64,000 bases of DNA, from positions 62,001-126,000 of the forward strand of contig NZ_JAVHJU010000023.1 in NCBI RefSeq assembly GCF_031082405.1, written 5' to 3'. The position numbers and the translations under genes were made by a program. Below are positions 16,559 to 25,388 of the stretch, in pieces. A model generated the notes under the pieces. It ran no database searches. It was not told the DNA's origin and saw nothing but the letters and a program-made list of their open reading frames with translations. This stretch comes from Amycolatopsis sp. A133 (lineage in GTDB: Bacteria > Actinomycetota > Actinomycetes > Mycobacteriales > Pseudonocardiaceae). Positions within the stretch are counted from its first letter, which is position 1, and every line of letters starts with the position of its first letter.

Positions 16559-17956
16559 GTGACGACGGTGGAGATCGCGGCGGGCGCCCTGCGCGGGTCC
16601 GGACGGGACGGGGTCAGGACCTTCCTCGGCGTGCCCTACGCCGAACCGCCGGTGGGGGAGCTGCGCTTCCGGGCTCCGCGGCCCGTGACGCCGTGGGACG
16701 GCGTCCGCGACGCCACCGAGTGGGCCCCGCGCGCGCCGCAGCCCACCCTGACCGGACGCGGCTTCACCGGCGACGAAGATTGCCTCTACCTGAACGTCTA
16801 CGCCCCCGCGTCGCCCGGCTCGTACCCGGTGCTGGTGTGGATCCACGGCGGGGGCGGCGTGCTGGGCGCGCCGCACCAGTTCGACGCGTCCGCGTACGCC
16901 CGGCGGGGCGTGGTCGTCGTGACCGTCGCCTACCGGCTCGGCGTGCTCGGGATGCTGCACCTGCCCGGCGTCGCCGACTCGAACCTTTCGCTGCGCGACC
17001 AGGTCGCCGCGCTGGAGTGGGTGCGGGACAACGTCGGCGCGTTCGGGGGCGATCCGGGCCGCGTGACGCTGGCCGGGCAGTCCAACGGCGGCCGCACGGT
17101 CGGGACGCTGCTGGCCGTGCCCGCCACCCGCGGGCTGGTCCACCGGGCGATCGTGCAGAGCGGCACCGGCGTCGGCTCGGTCGTGCACACCCCGGCCGAA
17201 GGGACGGCCGTGGCCGAAGCGGTCCTCGGGGAGCTCGATGCCTCGCCGGACGACCTGGCGACGCTAACGGTGACGCGGATCCTCGAGGCGCAGCAACGGG
17301 TTTCGGCGACGTCCGGCACCAAGGTGACCTACCGCGTGGTCGTCGGCGACGAACTGCTTCCGCAGCGGCCGCTCGACGGCGTCCGTGCGGTCCCGCTGCT
17401 CATCGGGACGACGGCCGACGAGGAGGACCTGTTCAGCTGGCTGCAATCGGGCGGCGCGAAGCTGCTGGGCGTCGGCTCGACCGTGCTGGACGCCGCTCAA
17501 GTCGAAAAGGCCGTCGCGGCGTATAACGACTTACTCGATTGGCCGGCGGACCGGATCCGCAACCGCGCCCTGACCGCGGGGGACTGGTGGATCCCGGCGA
17601 TCCGCTTCGCCGAAGCGCAGCCGGACGCCTGGATGTACCGGCTCGACTGGCGGATCGCCCCGCGCGGCAAGGGGCTCGGCGCCGCGCACGGGCTCGACCT
17701 GCCGCTGGTGTTCGACGACATCCGCAACCGCAACTGGCGGTTCCTGTTCGCCGGGCGCACGTTCCCGGCCGAGCGCATGCAGGCGATGGCCACGGAGATG
17801 TTCGGCGCCTGGGTCCGCTTCGTGACGACCGGCGACCCGGGCTGGCCCCGCTACACGACGGCGGACCGCGTCACCCGCCTCTTCGACGACGTCTCGACGA
17901 CGGTGTCCGACCCGGACCGCGAGCAGCGCCTCCTCTGGGACACACTCGGACAGTGA
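16559..17956 (+). CDS. Type B carboxylesterase
   Basis: 465 residues from GTG 16559. The carboxylesterase-B landmarks are present: FLGVPYAEPPVGELRF at the N-terminus, EDCLYLNVYAP (about 76-86), the oxyanion WIHGGGG, the nucleophile elbow GQSNGG (Ser about 175), the acid in IGTTADEEDLF (about 280) and the histidine in AHGLDLPLVF (about 380). Most relatives have GESAG at the elbow; here Glu and Ala are replaced by Gln and Asn. There is no signal peptide, so it should hydrolyse small esters in the cytosol. Its stop overlaps the next gene's GTG by 3-4 nt. Confidence 0.92.
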   Translation: MTTVEIAAGALRGSGRDGVRTFLGVPYAEPPVGELRFRAPRPVTPWDGVRDATEWAPRAPQPTLTGRGFTGDEDCLYLNVYAPASPGSYPVLVWIHGGGGVLGAPHQFDASAYARRGVVVVTVAYRLGVLGMLHLPGVADSNLSLRDQVAALEWVRDNVGAFGGDPGRVTLAGQSNGGRTVGTLLAVPATRGLVHRAIVQSGTGVGSVVHTPAEGTAVAEAVLGELDASPDDLATLTVTRILEAQQRVSATSGTKVTYRVVVGDELLPQRPLDGVRAVPLLIGTTADEEDLFSWLQSGGAKLLGVGSTVLDAAQVEKAVAAYNDLLDWPADRIRNRALTAGDWWIPAIRFAEAQPDAWMYRLDWRIAPRGKGLGAAHGLDLPLVFDDIRNRNWRFLFAGRTFPAERMQAMATEMFGAWVRFVTTGDPGWPRYTTADRVTRLFDDVSTTVSDPDREQRLLWDTLGQ

Positions 17957-18801
17957 GACGATCGACGCGGGAACGGATCAAGAGCACCAACGCGCTGACC
18001 GAGGCTCAGCTCGTCGAGCTGACGGCGGTGCTGACCCGGCTGGTCGACGGAGCCACGGCTGCGCTCGGAAGCGAGTTCGCCGGCGCCTACCTGATGGGGT
18101 CTTTCGCGCGAGGCGCCGGGGACCAGGACAGCGACGTGGACTTCCTGGTGGTCACCGAGAACCGGCTCGGAGCCGAGGACGAGCAGTCGGTGCGCCGGCT
18201 CCACGCCGCCTTGCCGGAGCAAGGGTCCGGCTGGGCCCAGCACCTGGAAGGCAGTTACGTATCGCGTGCGGAGCTCCGGCGCGAAGAGTCCGACGGCGGG
18301 GTCTGGCTCTACGTCGACAACGGGAGCCGCGTCATGGAGTGGTCCCGGCACGACAACAGCGCGGTCACGCGGTGGATGCTCCGGGAACACGGGATCACCC
18401 TGGCCGGGCCCGCCCCGGAGACCCTGCTCGACGCCGTGGGACCCGACCGGCTGAGGACCGAGGCCGTCGCTGCCGTCTCTGCCGTCGCCGACGTGGCCGA
18501 GGACCCGGCCCTGCTCGCCAACGCGTGGGGGCAACCGCACTGCGTCCTGGCCCTGTGCCGGTTCCTCTACACCGTTGCCACCGGTTCGGTGGCGACGAAG
18601 ACCGCGGCCGGGGAGTGGGCGATCCGCCACCTCGACGCCCGCTGGAGCGGGCTGATCCGCGCCGCGATCGACGACCGGCCGGACCCGTGGCGGAGAGTCC
18701 ACCGCCGGAGCGATCCGGCGACCGTGGGCCCCACGAAGGAATTCCTGACCGGAGGACCGGAGCTCGCCGCGGAGCTGACGCGCCGCTTTTCTGCGCCGTG
18801 A
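17953..18801 (+). CDS. Aminoglycoside-nucleotidyltransferase-like protein (AadA/DUF4111 type)
   Basis: 282 residues from GTG 17953, overlapping the esterase stop (GTGA). The nucleotidyltransferase signature is clear: YLMGSFARGAGDQDSDVDFLVV (residues about 47-68, given here only as an outline), with the paired aspartates needed for Mg-ATP. A helical C-terminal domain with DUF4111 character follows (NAWGQPHCVLALCRFLYTVA, TKTAAGEWAIRHL). AadA-like enzymes adenylylate streptomycin or spectinomycin. Chromosomal homologues are common in antibiotic-producing actinobacteria and are not all resistance enzymes, so substrate use is unproven. Confidence 0.8.
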   Translation: MRRSTRERIKSTNALTEAQLVELTAVLTRLVDGATAALGSEFAGAYLMGSFARGAGDQDSDVDFLVVTENRLGAEDEQSVRRLHAALPEQGSGWAQHLEGSYVSRAELRREESDGGVWLYVDNGSRVMEWSRHDNSAVTRWMLREHGITLAGPAPETLLDAVGPDRLRTEAVAAVSAVADVAEDPALLANAWGQPHCVLALCRFLYTVATGSVATKTAAGEWAIRHLDARWSGLIRAAIDDRPDPWRRVHRRSDPATVGPTKEFLTGGPELAAELTRRFSAP

Positions 18802-18840
18802 AGGCCACCTCGGGGGACTCGACGTCCCTCGAGGTGGCCT
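18802..18840. terminator. Bidirectional terminator between convergent genes
   Basis: AGGCCACCTCG (18802-18812) pairs with CGAGGTGGCCT (18830-18840), and the stem can extend by about four pairs. It lies just after the stop of the nucleotidyltransferase gene and just after the stop of csxA on the other strand. Confidence 0.8.
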
Positions 18841-18848
18841 GTCCGGAC

Positions 18849-21800
18849 TCAGACGGTGATCTTGTCGACGTTCGGGCCGCCGTTGGCGGTGGTCGCGGTC
18901 GCCTTGATCTTGTTCGTCCCCGCGAGCAGGGAGACGGGCACGGTGACCGTCTGCCACGTGTCCCAGTTCCCCGTGCCGCCGAAGGCCACTCCGGACGCCA
19001 CCTTCGTGCCGTTCACCGTGATGTCCATCGGCCGGTTCGCCGTGGTGCCGTTGGCGAACCGCAGGACGACGTTCGCCGGTCCCGCCGCGCCCGCGGTCAC
19101 GGACCACTCCACCGCGCTGCCGGTCGCGTTGTCGTAGTTGACGAACCCGGTGCCGGTGTACCCGAGGTGGTTCGACTCCGCGACGCCACCGGTGATCGTG
19201 GCGTTCTCGGCCTGGTAGTCGGCCGGGGTGCCCGGGCCGGTCGTGCCGTCCGCGGGGATCGTCTTCGTCTCGGTGTTCCAGCCCGCGATCCGCACGGACG
19301 GCTTTGCGCCCTTGAGGTCCGCGGTCCGGTACGTCGCCGTCAGCGTGGTGGACTCCCCCGGCCAGAGGCTGACCTGGTTGTCGGTCCACCGCACCGGCAG
19401 CACCGGCGCGCCCGCCGCGCCGACCACGTGCGCGTCGACGAAGAACGCCGGCACCTTGCCGCCCGCGTCGTTCTTCAGCGTCACCTTGGTGGTCGTGGTG
19501 CCGTCGGCGTTGGCCGTCGAGGTGGCCGTCGACCCGAGAGAGACCTGGGCGAGGCCGTTCAGTCCCGAGAGGTCCGCGTACGACGTGGTCGGCGTGTAGT
19601 ACCAGTCGCTGTTGGCCCAATCCAGGGTGTCGGCCTTGGTGGACAGCCAGTACACGTTCCGGCTGACCTCCTTGCCCGAGGAGTCGCTGAGCACCAGCTT
19701 CGCCAGGTACGTCGTCGACAGCCCGCTCACCGAACCGATGGTCAGCGCCGTGGTCTTGGCGCCGTCACCGCCCACCGAAACGGCCTTGGACTGGCTGAAC
19801 TTCTCCGTCCCGTCGAGGTTGTAGAGCTTGACGGACGCGGTGAGGTTCGACGCCGCGTCGTGGTTGTGGTTGACCACCACGACGGACTTCGTGTCGTACG
19901 AGTACTGGATGTGCAGCGGCTCGTTCGCCTTCTTGGCCCCGAAGTACGAGCCGTTCTGGTCGAGGTAGGCGTCGAACAGCTGCCAGTGCAGCGACGTCCA
20001 GCCGCTGTTGAGCATCCAGTAGATGATCCCGGTGGCCGGGTTCGAGCTGTCGCTGAAGTTGCGCGAGTGCGACTCGAACTCGGCGCGGACGTTCTCGTAC
20101 TGCGCCAGCTGCGCCTTCCGGACGAAGTCGTCCAGGCTCGCCGGCTTGCCGTAGCGGCCGGTGAGCGCGTCGCCGAAGAGCTTCAGGTTGGCGAACGTCG
20201 ACGACGAAGACCGGTGGTACTGCGGGGTCGACGGGCTCTTCCACATCGTGTCGAGCTCGCTCGCGGACATCATCCGCTTGAGCGTGTCCATCGTCGGGAT
20301 GTCCGGCCCGGCGCTGGTCTCGGAGTTGAAGTTCCAGGCGCCGCCGAGGTCGCTGTGCGCCTTGTCGTACCAGTAGTTCGGCGGGACGTAGTCGTACGGC
20401 CCGTTCATCTTCATCCCGGACGACCCCAGCTGCGGCGACGACTTCGCCGACGCGGCCGGCACCACCGGCGTCTGCCAGTCCGCGGCGCTCAGCGCGTCGA
20501 GGTAGTTCTTCTCGATCGTCGCGTCGGGGGCGAAGTCGCTGCCGATGAGGAACGAGATGACGCTCGGGTGGTCGCGCAGCCGCTCGGCTTCCGCGGTCAT
20601 CGACGCCTTCGCGACCGGGTAGTCCGCGGCGGTCCAGGGGTCACCCTTCTCCTCGCCGTTGACCTGGCCTTCCCACTTGTCGCAGCACTCCCAGCCGGGC
20701 AGGGTCAGCACGCCCATCCGGTCGGCGAGGTCGAAGAACTCGTCCGGCTCGATGTGGCCCTCCAGGCGCACGGTGTTGAGCCCGAGGTCCTTGACGTAGG
20801 CGAGCTTGTCCGCCGCGGCCTGTTCGTTCCAGCGCAGGAACAGGTCCGGCGAATAACCGCCGCCCTTGATCAGCAGCGGGCGCCCGTTGATCGTGTAGGC
20901 CCGGCCGCCGCTCGAGTTCTTGTTCGCCGTCACCTGGCGGATGCCGAAGCTCGAGTGCGCGGAGTCCGACGCCGTGCCGCCGACGCTCGCGGTCAGGTCG
21001 AGGTCGTGCAGCGGCTGGCCGCCCATCCCGGCCGGCCACCAGATCTGCGGGTTGTCGATCCCGAGCACCGGGAACGTCACGGTCTTCTTCTCCTTGGCCG
21101 CCAGCGACACCGTCTGGCTGATGGCGCGCCCGGCGACCGTGCCGGACACCGTCGCCGACACCGCGGCGGCGGAGTCGTTGCGGACGTCGGCCTTCACCGT
21201 CAGGTCGGCGTGGGTCAGCCCGGTCAGCTTCGTGACGACGTGACCGCCGCGCAGCGCCACCGGCCCGCTGCGGCGCACGAGGACGTCCCGCACGATGCCC
21301 ATGTTCTGGTCCGGCGGGGTCTGCGCCCAGTCGATCCAGCCCATCGACAGGTCCTTGTTGGGGTCGTTCGGGTAGACCTTGAACGCGATGCTGTTGGTCC
21401 CGGCCTTCACCTGCGCGGTGATGTCGAGGTCGTGGCGGGTGTAGGCGCCGTTGACCTGGGTCTTGTCGGCGATCCGCGTCCCGTTGACCCAGACGTCGGC
21501 CTTCGACAGCACGCCGCTGAAGTCGAGGTAGGTCCGCTGGGACGTGTCGGTGACGGTCAGGTCGGTCCGGTACCACCACGGGACCTGGAAGTCCGCGACC
21601 GGCACGTTCTTCATGTTCGTCGAGTAGAACGGGTCGGCGTACTTGCCGTTGGCCAGCAGCCCGGCGTAAACGGTCGACCGCGGGCCGACGGGGTACCAGC
21701 CCGCGGTGTCGAAGCCGGGTTTGGAGACCGCGGAGTCGTCGCCGACCTTGGCGGATGTCTGGATGAGGAAGCCGGGGACCGCGGTGGCCGGCGCCGCGGC

Positions 21801-21920
21801 GGTGACCACCGCTCTCGCCGGCTCCTGCCCGGTTGCGGCGGGGACGCTCGCCCCGGTCACCGCGACGGCCAGCGCGGCCGCCGCGAGGACGATCCGGGTT
21901 CTTCTCTGCCGATAGCTCAC
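18849..21920 (-). CDS. csxA: Secreted exo-beta-D-glucosaminidase (GH2, CsxA type) with C-terminal CBM35
   Basis: 1023 residues from GTG 21920, preceded by AGGAGG at 7 nt; the Tat/Sec-like signal peptide (YRQRRTRIVLAAAALAVAV) supports this start. The order is GH2 sugar-binding, Ig-like and TIM-barrel domains, more Ig-like domains, then a CBM35 (about 880-1023: DYQAENATITGG ... NWDTWQTVTVPV). The acid/base is Asp462 in IGSDFAPD rather than the glutamate of ordinary GH2 enzymes, and the nucleophile is Glu534 in NFNSETSAG. Both the Asp and the 72-residue spacing match what I recall of Amycolatopsis orientalis CsxA (Asp469/Glu541). The enzyme removes GlcN from the non-reducing end of chitosan outside the cell. 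A palindromic operator precedes it. Confidence 0.93.
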   Translation of the reverse strand: MSYRQRRTRIVLAAAALAVAVTGASVPAATGQEPARAVVTAAAPATAVPGFLIQTSAKVGDDSAVSKPGFDTAGWYPVGPRSTVYAGLLANGKYADPFYSTNMKNVPVADFQVPWWYRTDLTVTDTSQRTYLDFSGVLSKADVWVNGTRIADKTQVNGAYTRHDLDITAQVKAGTNSIAFKVYPNDPNKDLSMGWIDWAQTPPDQNMGIVRDVLVRRSGPVALRGGHVVTKLTGLTHADLTVKADVRNDSAAAVSATVSGTVAGRAISQTVSLAAKEKKTVTFPVLGIDNPQIWWPAGMGGQPLHDLDLTASVGGTASDSAHSSFGIRQVTANKNSSGGRAYTINGRPLLIKGGGYSPDLFLRWNEQAAADKLAYVKDLGLNTVRLEGHIEPDEFFDLADRMGVLTLPGWECCDKWEGQVNGEEKGDPWTAADYPVAKASMTAEAERLRDHPSVISFLIGSDFAPDATIEKNYLDALSAADWQTPVVPAASAKSSPQLGSSGMKMNGPYDYVPPNYWYDKAHSDLGGAWNFNSETSAGPDIPTMDTLKRMMSASELDTMWKSPSTPQYHRSSSSTFANLKLFGDALTGRYGKPASLDDFVRKAQLAQYENVRAEFESHSRNFSDSSNPATGIIYWMLNSGWTSLHWQLFDAYLDQNGSYFGAKKANEPLHIQYSYDTKSVVVVNHNHDAASNLTASVKLYNLDGTEKFSQSKAVSVGGDGAKTTALTIGSVSGLSTTYLAKLVLSDSSGKEVSRNVYWLSTKADTLDWANSDWYYTPTTSYADLSGLNGLAQVSLGSTATSTANADGTTTTKVTLKNDAGGKVPAFFVDAHVVGAAGAPVLPVRWTDNQVSLWPGESTTLTATYRTADLKGAKPSVRIAGWNTETKTIPADGTTGPGTPADYQAENATITGGVAESNHLGYTGTGFVNYDNATGSAVEWSVTAGAAGPANVVLRFANGTTANRPMDITVNGTKVASGVAFGGTGNWDTWQTVTVPVSLLAGTNKIKATATTANGGPNVDKITV

Positions 21921-21959
21921 TAGCGCGCCTCCTAGGCACCACGGCGGCGGGGGACCATC

Positions 21960-21978
21960 GTTAGGGAACTTTCCTAAC
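21960..21978. promoter_or_regulatory. Palindromic operator upstream of csxA
   Basis: GTTAGGGAACTTTCCTAAC is a 19-bp palindrome with 8 of 9 base pairs matching, centred about 49 bp upstream of the csxA start. Its AGGAAA/TTTCCT core resembles, from memory, the binding site of CsnR, the ROK repressor of Streptomyces chitosanase genes. No ROK gene is nearby. Confidence 0.65.
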
Positions 21979-22029
21979 AATTGCGGACGATGGTAGCGGC
22001 CCGATCACGTCGAGAACAGGGCCGTTCCG

Positions 22030-23262
22030 TCAGAACCGGGTGGCCTGCCACGCCGCGGCGGCGCGCAGGGCCAGCAAGAGCGGCAGGGAGCCGTCTTCCC
22101 AGAGCCGTTGCGGAAGTGCCTCGCTGAGCGGGACACCGCCGCCCAGCGCGGCGCCGATCGCCGGGAGGTCGACGTCGAAGAGCGTCAGCCCGGCGCTGTA
22201 GAGCCGTTCGCCACTGACCGGGCGGCGCCGCGCGACCTCGGTGCTGTCGACCGTCAGCTCGGTGAGCCCGAAGAATTCGGGCTTGGCGCCGCGCTCCATC
22301 CAGCGCGCGAACCCGGTCACCTTCGTTTCCCGCACGTATCCGGGGGTCAGCCCGGTCTCCTCGCACAGTTCGCGTTCCATCCCGGCGCGGACCACGTCAT
22401 GCAGCAGCCGCCGGGGCCGGCCGTCGGGCGTGCGCAGGTCGCGGGGTTCGAGCGAGCCGCTGCCCGACGGCGCGAGCAGCAGCCCGCTGACGGAGTTGAG
22501 CGCCGACTGCCGGACGGTGACCAGCTTGCCGTCGGTGGTGAACGCCACCGTGGAGACGCCGACGAGGTCGGCGAGGGTGCTGCTGCTCAGCTCGCGCAGG
22601 GCGCCGGAGGTGTCGGTGAGCTCGGCCTTGCGCAGGTCGAACTCCTCGCCGGTGCCGGTGCGCGTGATGCGGAGCGTGCCGAGTTCGTTCGAGCAGACGG
22701 CGTCGAAGAACCGGGCCCGGTGCAGCCGGATCGGCGCGGGCCGGGCGCCGGCGACGGGTAGCGGATCGCCGCGCATGCCGACGATCGGGCCGTTGAACAG
22801 CAGCCGGCCGCGGGCCCGCATCGGCAGCACGTGCGGCGCGGTGGCCTTGAGGGCCGGGGGCAGCCGGTACGGCTCCTCGGCGACGTCGATCGTGTGCCGC
22901 TCTTCCCAGAGGTCCCGGTCGATCGCGGCGCTGACCAGCGCGGTCCCGCGGGCGGGCACGGCGAGGTACTCCGACGCGGGGTAGGCGGGCGGCGGCGGCA
23001 GTTCCGCGGTGGGGAAGGGAGCGGCGATGGTGGTGAACTCGAACCCGGCCCAGCGGCGCCGCAGCAGCCGGACGTCCCGGGTGAAGGTGGTGACGCCCAG
23101 CGCGAGCGCGAGGACGGAGAGCACCACGCCGACGGCACTCGGCAGGATGGTGACGGCCCCGAGCACCACGCCCAGCCCGGACGCGGCGAGCGGCCATTCC
23201 CGGGCGCCGATGAAGCCGAAGTAGTCCGCCTTCGCCCGGGCGCGGCGCGTCAGTTTTCCCAT
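22030..23262 (-). CDS. Membrane-anchored protein with Nudix-like hydrolase domain
   Basis: 410 residues from ATG 23262. Two closely spaced TM helices occupy about 23-60 (LAASGLGVVLGAVTILPSAV, VLSVLALALGVTTFT), followed by a long soluble part. Near residue 295-310, GMERELCEETGLTPG has the core of the Nudix box (REx2EExGU), which binds divalent metal for pyrophosphate-bond hydrolysis. The surrounding sheet (LLHDVVRAG, KVTGFARWMERGAKPEFFGL) fits a Nudix fold. The N-terminal soluble region is not recognised. Substrate is unknown. It is transcribed away from csxA's operator region toward 22030. Confidence 0.65.
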   Translation of the reverse strand: MGKLTRRARAKADYFGFIGAREWPLAASGLGVVLGAVTILPSAVGVVLSVLALALGVTTFTRDVRLLRRRWAGFEFTTIAAPFPTAELPPPPAYPASEYLAVPARGTALVSAAIDRDLWEERHTIDVAEEPYRLPPALKATAPHVLPMRARGRLLFNGPIVGMRGDPLPVAGARPAPIRLHRARFFDAVCSNELGTLRITRTGTGEEFDLRKAELTDTSGALRELSSSTLADLVGVSTVAFTTDGKLVTVRQSALNSVSGLLLAPSGSGSLEPRDLRTPDGRPRRLLHDVVRAGMERELCEETGLTPGYVRETKVTGFARWMERGAKPEFFGLTELTVDSTEVARRRPVSGERLYSAGLTLFDVDLPAIGAALGGGVPLSEALPQRLWEDGSLPLLLALRAAAAWQATRF

Positions 23263-23305
23263 CGCCGCACTGTTTAGCACGACGGAGCCGGTCCGCGGGG
23301 CGGGT

Positions 23306-23680
23306 TTACGCTTCCGCGTCGAGGTAGACCCAGTGGCCGTCCTCACGCCGGAAGCGGCTGTGCTCCTCGAGGAAGCCGTCCCGGCCGTGGTGGCGGTAGT
23401 GTGCCCGGAATTCGACCGTGCCTTCGGCGTGCAGCAGCCCACCCCCGGTGCGGCCGAGGATCTCCAGCCGCGTCCACTCCTGGTCCGGATCGAGGTCGAG
23501 CCGCCGCGGCCGGGTGCCCGGGTGCCAGGTGCGCAGCAGGTAGGCGGTGTCCCCGACGGCGAAGGCGCTGAACCGCGACCGCATCAGCAGCTCGGCGGTC
23601 GGAGCGGCGAGGCGGCCGTCGTGAAACCGGCCACAACAGGCGGCGTAGGACGCGGTGAGGCCGCACGGGCACGAAGTCAT
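23306..23680 (-). CDS. YchJ family (UPF0225) SEC-C motif protein
   Basis: 124 residues. The N-terminal SCPCGLTASYAACCGRFHDG is the zinc-binding SEC-C-type cysteine motif. The NTF2-like remainder (LMRSRFSAFAVGDTAYLLRT, FRAHYRHHGRDGFLEEHSRF) is the conserved YchJ core. This widespread bacterial family has no firm biochemical role. It is 43 bp upstream of the Nudix-like gene on the same strand and may be co-transcribed. Confidence 0.9.
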   Translation of the reverse strand: MTSCPCGLTASYAACCGRFHDGRLAAPTAELLMRSRFSAFAVGDTAYLLRTWHPGTRPRRLDLDPDQEWTRLEILGRTGGGLLHAEGTVEFRAHYRHHGRDGFLEEHSRFRREDGHWVYLDAEA

Positions 23681-23753
23681 GCCGAAATCGTCCCACGGCG
23701 ACTGGCGTAGTCCCGGCGAAGATCACGGAGTACGGGTCGCACGTGTTGGCCAT

Positions 23754-24521
23754 TCAAGTGCTCTCGAACTCGAGGATCCTTCGCGATTCGACCGCGTGCT
23801 CTCCCGCGCGGGTGATCAGCACTTTGTTGCCCTCGAGGTGCACGAGGGCTTTGTCGTCCAGCGCCCGTATGGTCCGGCGCAGATTCTTTTGCATCGAGTC
23901 CGCTACCCACGTCACGAGTTCGCTCAACGTCGTCGGTGTCGCGCCTCGGTGATAAAGGAGAACGAGCACCGTGTCGCTCGCGCGAAGGTCGGTTCGCAGC
24001 ACTTTGGGGCGGTCGCCGAACATCTGCACAACCGGGTACTTGCGCGTGACCAGTTCTGTGACGAGCCGTTGGGCGGTGTCGGCATCGACGCGTTTGCTCA
24101 ACCGGACGAACTCGGCGATCACCCAGTCGAGGACGGCCGTCACCAGGGTGGCGTCCTGAAGGTTCGGATCGATCCCGTCGGCGAGATGTGCGATGTCTCG
24201 GCTGTTGCGGATGTCGTAGACGACACGTAGAGCACGAGGCAAGTAGATACGGACGGCCTTGGGGAAGTCGGTGGCGCTCAGGGATTCCAGCGCTTTCGCA
24301 ACTTTCTCGGTGTTCAGTTGCTCGCCGATGGGCGTATGGCGGCCTTTCGTCATTTGTTCGAGAATCCGGTATGCGGCCTCGCAGAACCTGCCGCCTTCCA
24401 CGGCGCTGAGGCGATGCCCGCCCAGGAGGTAATTGTGCTTGGCTTCTGCGTAGGCGTCGAGCAACTCTTTGGCGAGGGTGTGATCGTATGACGATTCGAG
24501 TACGTCTCGAGCGGTGATCAC
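23754..24521 (-). CDS. Unknown protein with helical N-terminus and winged-helix C-terminus
   Basis: 255 residues from GTG/ATG-type start at 24521, overlapping the upstream gene's stop by 4 nt. The N-terminal ~150 residues are alpha-helical (ITARDVLESSYDHTLAKELL, AYRILEQMTKGRHTPIGEQL, RALRVVYDIRNSRDIAHL), with 'IRNSRDIAH' reminiscent of HEPN/Abi-like helical proteins. The C-terminal ~70 residues look like a winged helix (TTLSELVTWVADSMQKNLRR, ALDDKALVHLEGNKVLIT). No family can be named. Base composition is lower in GC than flanking genes and codon use is less biased, suggesting acquisition. It is probably made together with the 231-residue protein before it. Confidence 0.75.
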   Translation of the reverse strand: MITARDVLESSYDHTLAKELLDAYAEAKHNYLLGGHRLSAVEGGRFCEAAYRILEQMTKGRHTPIGEQLNTEKVAKALESLSATDFPKAVRIYLPRALRVVYDIRNSRDIAHLADGIDPNLQDATLVTAVLDWVIAEFVRLSKRVDADTAQRLVTELVTRKYPVVQMFGDRPKVLRTDLRASDTVLVLLYHRGATPTTLSELVTWVADSMQKNLRRTIRALDDKALVHLEGNKVLITRAGEHAVESRRILEFEST

Positions 24522-25213
24522 TTGTCACTCTTTTCGTCCGGCAAACTCTTCTTGCCACCGCTGGACCGCTTCTGCCGGTGCGGGTGCTCATGCAAGGCTG
24601 CCTTGACCGCCTCCCGATCCGGTAGTGCCTCGACGACCGCGTCGCCGCGGGTGGTCATCTGCTTCGCACCTTGTCCTGCCGAGACCACATAGCCGCTCTG
24701 CCGGTCCGCATTGTCCAAGTCCCTCGGCAGGTTGCCGAACTTCTGCCCGGCTGCCTCGAGGTTGAGAGCGGAGATGTCCGAGGCCTTGAAGTGTGGGGTG
24801 TCCCGGTGATGGGCAAGGTAGTAGGCGAGGCAGGCGATCCGCTCCACCTGGGAGCCGGGCTTCTTCTGACTCATGAAGTCGCGAGCGCTGACCGTCTTCT
24901 TGCCGACGCTCGCAGGTGCGTAGGACGACGGGTTCTCGTGCGGCTGACTCGAGTTCGAACCGGTCAGTGCGAGGTCGGTCAGCCCCAGCGCCTCGATCAG
25001 CCAGAAGACCGCGCGCCGGCGGGCTTCCTCCGCGAGCGGACTGAGCGCTTCGAAAGAGATCTGCATGGCTTTGAGCTCGGTGAGCGCGTCCTCAGCGGAA
25101 TCAGCTGTTTTCGTTGCCCTCGGCTCGAAATCCGTGTGCACGACGTTGCTCGGAGCTCCGTCGGCGAGGTCGTGCTCGGAGTCTTCTGGAGTCGTCGGTG
25201 TCTCGTCGTCCAT
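24518..25213 (-). CDS. Unknown protein with winged-helix-like C-terminal domain
   Basis: 231 residues from ATG 25213, with AAAGGATCACC before it. The first ~50 residues are acidic and disordered. A helical segment (about 50-85, LKAMQISFEALSPLAEEARR) precedes a linker, then a domain at about 110-205 (QVERIACLAYYLAHHRDTPH, FKASDISALNLEA, ending MTTRGDAVVEAL). That domain resembles small winged-helix modules. The tail is basic (HRQKRSSGGKKSLPDEKS). Its stop overlaps the next gene by 4 nt. It is divergent from an HTH regulator 210 bp away. Function is not known; the three genes form a lower-GC block. Confidence 0.75.
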   Translation of the reverse strand: MDDETPTTPEDSEHDLADGAPSNVVHTDFEPRATKTADSAEDALTELKAMQISFEALSPLAEEARRRAVFWLIEALGLTDLALTGSNSSQPHENPSSYAPASVGKKTVSARDFMSQKKPGSQVERIACLAYYLAHHRDTPHFKASDISALNLEAAGQKFGNLPRDLDNADRQSGYVVSAGQGAKQMTTRGDAVVEALPDREAVKAALHEHPHRQKRSSGGKKSLPDEKSDK

Positions 25214-25254
25214 GGTGATCCTTTCCGGATGATTCGGTGGCGTGCTCCAAAGCT

Positions 25255-25271
25255 AGCGCCGAGTTGGCGCT
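25255..25271. promoter_or_regulatory. Inverted repeat AGCGCC-N5-GGCGCT (possible operator)
   Basis: Perfect 6-bp arms lie 42-58 bp upstream of the 231-residue protein's start, where its promoter is expected. A similar element (AGCGCA-N7-TGCGCT) lies at 25360-25378 next to the divergent regulator's promoter, so both may be bound by that regulator (inference). Confidence 0.45.
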
Positions 25272-25359
25272 TCTCTGTCGCAGTTGTGTCGCATGGCGTT
25301 CGGCGTGACCGTGTGGGAGCGACATAGTTGCAGGTCGCGATTCCTCCGTGTCACCCGGA

Positions 25360-25378
25360 AGCGCAGTTTTCCTGCGCT
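25360..25378. promoter_or_regulatory. Inverted repeat AGCGCA-N7-TGCGCT (possible operator)
   Basis: Perfect 6-bp arms overlap the expected -35 region of a promoter whose -10 is TACAAT at 25389-25394. It is the partner of the similar repeat at 25255-25271. Confidence 0.45.
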
Positions 25379-25388
25379 CCGATGTCAC

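Noticed and set aside
13651..17526. Uninterrupted 1291-codon frame on the + strand
   Set aside because: It runs antisense through the phosphatase, antiporter and SnoaL genes, has no family resemblance and is Arg/Gly/Asp-rich; a by-product of high GC.
18339..21923. 1194-codon + strand frame opposite csxA
   Set aside because: Antisense to a clear GH2 enzyme and of shadow composition.
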